A stretch of DNA of 26,669 nt from JAAYGT01 sp050252075 (lineage in GTDB: Bacteria > Pseudomonadota > Gammaproteobacteria > Burkholderiales > Burkholderiaceae_B): contig JBFWLP010000042.1 in the NCBI GenBank assembly GCA_050252075.1, positions 1 to 26,669 of the forward strand, written 5' to 3'. This document shows, piece by piece, positions 22,959 to 26,669 of the stretch. Made by a program: the position numbers and the translations under genes. Within the stretch, counting starts at the first letter, position 1; each line of letters begins with the position of its first letter. The notes beneath the pieces are model-generated. The model was not told the origin of the DNA and searched no databases. It saw only the letters and a program-made list of their open reading frames with translations.

Positions 22959-25067
22959 ATGAAACAACCCAGTACTCCAGCCGATCTTTTCCGGCAGATT
23001 AGAGAGTCGGAGGGCTCGTGCTACCTTGACCGTGCCCATCAACGCAGTTTCTCGCTCAATGTGTTCCAGATGAATGCCGTGGAACTAATTGGGGCAGCCC
23101 AAAGGATCAAGGATCCCGATCAGGGCATCGTTATGATGATGGAGAAGAACCGCGAAGCTGGACTCCAAGCCCATCGTGAGCTCAACCGTCATGTTCACAA
23201 CTTCGTTTCATCTTCCTTAACCCTCGTTGAGCATACACGGGTATTCATGAGGAAGCATTACGCAGGCACTGAACTCTTCGCGATCTACGAAAAGCAGGTG
23301 AGTGCGACTTTCGCGAACTCTCCTGTAGCGCAATTCGTTCAAGGCCTTCGCAACTATATGCTCCATAGAGGTCTGCCCAATTCCAGAATGGTTATGAAAT
23401 TCGTGACCAGTCCCGGCGCAACAGATGGTTCTGGCTCGATGGAAACAAGTGTTCAATATGACACTACCTCGCTTTTAGATTGGAAGGACTGGAAGTCTGT
23501 GGCCCGGATCTACCTGGAGCGCGCCGGAGAGCATCTAGACGTTCACGAATTTGCGCAAGAGTATCTGACGCTCGTCAACCAATTCCATAGGTGGTTGGAT
23601 GCCGCTCTCGAGACGCACCATGACTCAGACCTCCAAGAACTCAGTCAGCTTAAGGTACAGCTTCAAGCGATTGGCCCAACGAGAGAACCGATCTCGCCAA
23701 CGAACCCGCCTGAGGCTCCCTTCATAGAACCATTCAAATTTACTTCGGTTCATACCGCTGAACTTGATCGGATTTCCCTTGACCTTCTGGGAAAAATTCG
23801 AGAGCTTCACTTCAAGCAGGCTCCTCAGGAATTTTCGACTGAAAGGGTAGTCGCTCAGATTACGGATCGAGAGCTGATTGGGCCGATCACGTTCTGGGGG
23901 CAGGAGGTGAGCGGAGGGGCAGCCCTCATGTTCCTCCAACATGAAGGCAAATCGTATGGCCTAGTGGAGACCGACTACAAGTCCCTTGATAGTCTGACTG
24001 ATGCTGTCTTGAAAGCAGCTTGGGCCCGCACTAGCTTGAGCCGTAAATTTGTTGAAACGGCCTTCCTTGATTGGGCAAGACAACGATTTTCGGCTACCAA
24101 GTCATCATTTTCGGATGCGCTGAGCGATGCGGCTCGGAAAACTGTCACGAATTTCGAAGTCTGGGCGCCGATCGCCAACATGGAAGTTGAACAGGGATTC
24201 AGCTTTGGCCCTGTTCTCATCGAATCAATTACCGCTGCCGTAATGGAGAATCTGCACAGCAGAGCGTCCTCACTCCTGCCAGAGCAGGAGCAACAAGTTG
24301 GTCAATTCTTCGAAAAATTGAGAGGTGAGATCCAAGGCTATGCTGTCGCAGTCGTTTCCATTGAAGCCGAGCCGGCATTTGCGGTGGAACGAGCACTTCG
24401 GATCGCTCAAGATGCTGTGGGTTTGCTGACCTTCTTCTCTCCAGCGGCCCCTAGATCGTACATGTTCAGCCCGGTAGCTCTCGCAGGTGCAGAGTACATT
24501 CCGACATCGAAGCTGATTGCGTTGCACGAAGGTGGCTTTCACTATAGTGAGAGCGTTTTACCGAAGCGTGTGGGGTACTGGCGTCTATCCACGCAACAAA
24601 TTTCGGAACTCAATTCCGATCTCCTGGAATCAGCAGCCTCGCTTGTAGTGTCAGAGGGCTTGAGCGAATTTGCTCTGGCTGTACGAGCAAGCATCCTGAT
24701 CTATAGCAAAGGCGCGACTTTAGTGGCCCCGTTGGATCGTTTGCGAAGCTGTGTATCTGCCCTCGAAGGTGTTCTGCTCAAACACGACATGGAAACGCGG
24801 GCGCATAGTATCGCTAATCGGATGAGTTTTCTTCTCACTCGCGAAGGGGCCGATGGCCAAGCTGTTAAGAAAATTGTCCAGCAAATTTATTGGTTGCAGG
24901 ATCAGCCGCCGCTTACAGAGCCAGGACATCGAGAAAGCGAGACGATCACGACATTCACGTCCTATGCATATCGTGTTTTACATGTGGCGCTTGGCAACGT
25001 CCAAACATTCAGTTCGAAAGTCGAGTTCGTGGTCGAAATTGATAGGATCGGCCTGTCTCGTCAATAG
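22959..25067 (+). CDS. Large protein with N-terminal HEPN-like RNase motif (702 residues)
   Basis: ATG 22959 has GAGGT at 7-base spacing; an upstream extension to 22758 lacks a ribosome site. The N-terminal part (~30-140) is helical and ends in FVQGLRNYMLHRGLP, a canonical HEPN active-site pattern R131-N132-x3-H136, following the long helix RELNRHVHNFVSSSLTLVEH. Near the C-terminus, residues ~595-646 (LRSCVSALEGVLLKHDMETR, ANRMSFLLT, VKKIVQQIYWLQDQ) resemble a second HEPN-type fold whose motif is lost. The middle (~250-590) is not recognised. HEPN proteins are commonly RNases in toxin-antitoxin or anti-phage systems. No small antitoxin gene is adjacent. It is a single-gene unit downstream of the TIR pair. 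Function is inferred from one motif and context. Confidence 0.7.
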   Translation: MKQPSTPADLFRQIRESEGSCYLDRAHQRSFSLNVFQMNAVELIGAAQRIKDPDQGIVMMMEKNREAGLQAHRELNRHVHNFVSSSLTLVEHTRVFMRKHYAGTELFAIYEKQVSATFANSPVAQFVQGLRNYMLHRGLPNSRMVMKFVTSPGATDGSGSMETSVQYDTTSLLDWKDWKSVARIYLERAGEHLDVHEFAQEYLTLVNQFHRWLDAALETHHDSDLQELSQLKVQLQAIGPTREPISPTNPPEAPFIEPFKFTSVHTAELDRISLDLLGKIRELHFKQAPQEFSTERVVAQITDRELIGPITFWGQEVSGGAALMFLQHEGKSYGLVETDYKSLDSLTDAVLKAAWARTSLSRKFVETAFLDWARQRFSATKSSFSDALSDAARKTVTNFEVWAPIANMEVEQGFSFGPVLIESITAAVMENLHSRASSLLPEQEQQVGQFFEKLRGEIQGYAVAVVSIEAEPAFAVERALRIAQDAVGLLTFFSPAAPRSYMFSPVALAGAEYIPTSKLIALHEGGFHYSESVLPKRVGYWRLSTQQISELNSDLLESAASLVVSEGLSEFALAVRASILIYSKGATLVAPLDRLRSCVSALEGVLLKHDMETRAHSIANRMSFLLTREGADGQAVKKIVQQIYWLQDQPPLTEPGHRESETITTFTSYAYRVLHVALGNVQTFSSKVEFVVEIDRIGLSRQ

Positions 25068-25311
25068 TTACCCATACTGACGGCAACGTTCAGTCCACTC
25101 AAGATATCTTCTGGCGAGGCTAAGGCTGATGTGCCACCGGTAAGTGCTCACTTCGGGCTACCGCTCCAGTCGGTTACCTGCCGTTGGGACATCGAACCAC
25201 CCAATGGTTGCAACGGGTCGATAACTGCCGTTGCTGGCCTTCCGCCCACGGGCCATTACGGACACCAGAAACGTGGGGCCGGAGCCGTAAGTGTTAGCGC
25301 CGGTGTAATAC
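25068..25311. other. Non-coding border with possible IS-end remnant
   Basis: No gene is seen. The last part (25292-25320) reads TGTTAGCGCCGGTGTAATAC followed by TGACCCACC, which looks like a terminal repeat of an IS21-type element that has lost its genes. This is recalled pattern knowledge and not firm. Confidence 0.3.
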
Positions 25312-25849
25312 TGACCCACCGGAGGTGCGGACAAAATCTTGGACTACTTGGGAGTAGTTCATGTATTCGTATGAGGATAGGCTGCGAGCCGTCAAGCTGT
25401 ACTACAAGCTCGGACGACGGATGAACGCGACGCTGCGTCAGCTGGGATATCCGACCAAGAACTCGCTTAAGGCGTGGTGTGCTGAATTCGCAGACAAGCA
25501 GGATCTACGCACGGGGTACCGGCGTGAAAAGTGGCAATACGACGAAGAGCAGAAACGCCGGGCAGTGGACCACTACGTCGAACAAGGCCATTGTCTGATT
25601 CACACGGTTCGGTGCCTGGGCTATCCAAGTCGCGAGACATTGCGTGCATGGATTCGAGAATTACGCCCCGAGTTTGGTAAGACGATCACTGGCGGCAGCT
25701 TTGACAACGTTCCCCGCTCCCGCGCCGAGAAGCAGCGGGCAGTAATTGCGTTGAACACACGGGCGAGCTCAGCAAAGGAAGTGGCTGACGCCGTCGGTGT
25801 ATCTCGGGAGACGTTGTATAACTGGTATCATCAGCTACTTAGACACGCC
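25312..25849 (+). mobile_element. Truncated IS3-family insertion sequence (left part)
   Basis: It starts about TGACCCACCGGAGGTGCGGA and contains the orfA-type gene. It is cut at 25849, where an IS21-family end begins. No orfB (DDE transposase) is present, so it cannot move by itself. The exact left end is uncertain. Confidence 0.55.
25361..25849 (+). pseudogene. IS3-family orfA-like transposase subunit, 3' truncated
   Basis: The reading frame begins MYSYEDRLRAVKLYYKLG. It carries three helix-turn-helix-like units: TLRQLGYPTKNSLKAWC, TVRCLGYPSRETLRAWI and AKEVADAVGVSRETLYNWYHQ. This is the orfA layout of IS3-type elements, which supplies DNA binding and is normally joined to orfB by frameshifting. 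The native sequence stops at about WYHQLLR. The following residues HACHLSA and the stop (to 25867) come from the inserted IS21-type end. The usual leucine-zipper region and the overlap with orfB are therefore missing, and the gene is broken. Confidence 0.75.
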
Positions 25850-25856
25850 TGTCATC

Positions 25857-25975
25857 TTTCGGCATAAAAGAGCCATTTCGTTTTCGGCATTTAGAGGCCA
25901 CGGATTTTTCGGCATTTAGGAGCCAGGGTATTTCCGGCATTTAGAAGCCACCCTTTTTTCGGCATTTAGGAGCCA
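25857..25975 (+). repeat. Five terminal repeats of the IS21-type element, 25-base period
   Basis: Copies of TTTCGGCATTTAGGAGCCA or close variants start at 25857, 25882, 25907, 25931/25932 and 25957. The period is exactly 25 bases, about 2.4 helix turns. Such repeats are transposase-binding sites at IS21-family ends. This is not a CRISPR array: spacers are only about 6 bases. Confidence 0.85.
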
Positions 25976-26083
25976 TCGGAAGGGTTGCCGGTACTGGACG
26001 CATCTTTCTCAACTACCGTCAGACCGTTACCTTTGCAGCATCATGACTGCAAGGAGATGACGGTGGCACGCAGGAGAATCGCG

Positions 26084-26669
26084 ATGTATCAGTATCGACA
26101 AGCTCTGCTTGGCATGCGCCGTGGCGACACCGACCGCCAGATCGCGCAGACCCGCCTGCTGGGCAGACCGAAGCTGGCCCAACTGCGCCAGCAAGCGCTC
26201 GAACGAGGCTGGCTTGAGCCGGACTCGCCACTGCCCGATGACGCGGTGCTGGCCGAGGCGTTTGGCAAGACCCGACGCTCGGCCGCAACCCAGTCACCCC
26301 TGGAGCCGCACCGGCAGCAAATTACCGAATGGATGGCGGCCGGCGTGTCCGGCCAGGTCATCCTGGCCCACCTCCAAGGCTCACACGGCTACACCGGCAG
26401 TTATTCGTCGGTCTACCGGATGATGGTCTCGATTGCCGGCGCCCGGCCGGCCAAGGCCACGGTTCCCCTGGCGTTCGGCCCGGGCGAGGCCGTTCAGGTG
26501 GACTTTGGTGCGGGCCCCATGCTGCACGATCCGGCCAGCGGCAAGGTGCGGCGCACCTGGGCCTTTGTGATGACCCTGTGCTTCTCGCGCCACCAGTACC
26601 TGGAGTTCGTCTGGGACCAGAAGGTGGCCACCTGGCTCGGATGCCACCGCCGGGCCTTCGAATGGTTCG
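26084..26669 (+). CDS. istA: IS21-family transposase IstA (5' part, runs off window)
   Basis: The frame is open to the window edge (195 complete codons). It has MYQYRQALLGMRRGDTDRQI and AQTRLLGRPKLAQLRQ, an N-terminal helix-turn-helix. Then come GVSGQVILAHLQGSHGYTGS and the first catalytic aspartate of the DDE integrase core in AVQVDFGAGPML. IstA cuts and joins the IS ends together with the ATPase IstB. ATG 26084 has CAGGAGAATCGCG at good spacing. An in-frame ATG at 26057 lies too close to its own AAGGAG to be a good start. GC content is clearly higher than in the preceding accessory genes, consistent with a separate origin. Confidence 0.85.
   Translation, partial: MYQYRQALLGMRRGDTDRQIAQTRLLGRPKLAQLRQQALERGWLEPDSPLPDDAVLAEAFGKTRRSAATQSPLEPHRQQITEWMAAGVSGQVILAHLQGSHGYTGSYSSVYRMMVSIAGARPAKATVPLAFGPGEAVQVDFGAGPMLHDPASGKVRRTWAFVMTLCFSRHQYLEFVWDQKVATWLGCHRRAFEWF

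Larger units (their letters stand above)
25850..26669 (+). mobile_element. IS21-family insertion sequence, left end (continues beyond window)
   Basis: It begins at TGTCATCTTTCGGCA, the TG start expected for IS21 ends, directly in the IS3-type orfA. It has multiple terminal repeats followed by istA. The right end and istB are outside the window, so target duplication cannot be checked. Confidence 0.8.

Noticed and set aside
25857..25975. Regularly spaced repeats resembling a short CRISPR array
   Set aside because: Spacing between copies is only about 6 bases, copies vary, and an istA gene follows. They are IS21 terminal repeats.

Overview
The window looks like a chromosome segment of a betaproteobacterium, most likely Burkholderiales/Alcaligenaceae (Bordetella, Achromobacter or Pusillimonas relatives). 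The reasons are three separate Bug-type (TctC) periplasmic receptors, a tartrate/D-malate dehydrogenase very close to the TtuC/DmlA type, and the DUF6644-DUF6152 membrane/secreted pair. This is inferred from protein families alone; no rRNA or other taxonomic marker is present.

Positions 1-14974 form a catabolic region built around a GntR/FCD regulator (11923-12717). To its left, on the minus strand, lie a D-2-hydroxyacid dehydrogenase, a succinate-semialdehyde-type dehydrogenase, a 3-hydroxyisobutyrate-type dehydrogenase, a tartrate/malate dehydrogenase, a second hydroxyacid dehydrogenase, a small DUF1232 membrane protein and a third hydroxyacid dehydrogenase. To its right, on the plus strand, lie an enolase-superfamily enzyme and a Bug receptor. 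Further left an acyl-CoA ligase-SDR pair is divergent from two tandem Bug receptors and a MarR-like regulator that is cut by the window edge. Related 13-base motifs lie in front of the regulator/dehydrogenase promoter, the enolase-superfamily gene and the ligase gene. This suggests one GntR regulon for uptake and breakdown of a hydroxylated (di)carboxylic or sugar acid.

Positions 14975-17060 are ordinary: a bidirectional-type terminator, an RlmN/Cfr-family radical SAM methyltransferase and a DUF6644/DUF6152 pair.

Positions 17061-25067 are an accessory and probable defence region. A catalytic-domain-only tyrosine recombinase (17292-17918) ends in a 30-base sequence that recurs 1.6 kb downstream at 19529-19558, where it rebuilds the last codons and stop of the recombinase gene. 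Between the two copies are a Lit/peptidase-U49-like metalloprotease on the opposite strand, a nested inverted repeat and a third, diverged repeat copy. This looks like a cassette platform that uses the 3' end of its own integrase gene as attachment site. Next comes a sigma-factor-like gene, a small protein and an ImmA/IrrE metallopeptidase in an overlapping operon. It is divergent from a DUF2188-TIR pair, with a 27-base palindrome at the divergence. Then comes a 702-residue protein with an N-terminal HEPN-like RNase motif.

Positions 25068-26669 are insertion-sequence debris: an IS3-type orfA truncated by the left end of an IS21-family element, which carries five terminal repeats at exact 25-base spacing and an istA gene that runs off the window.
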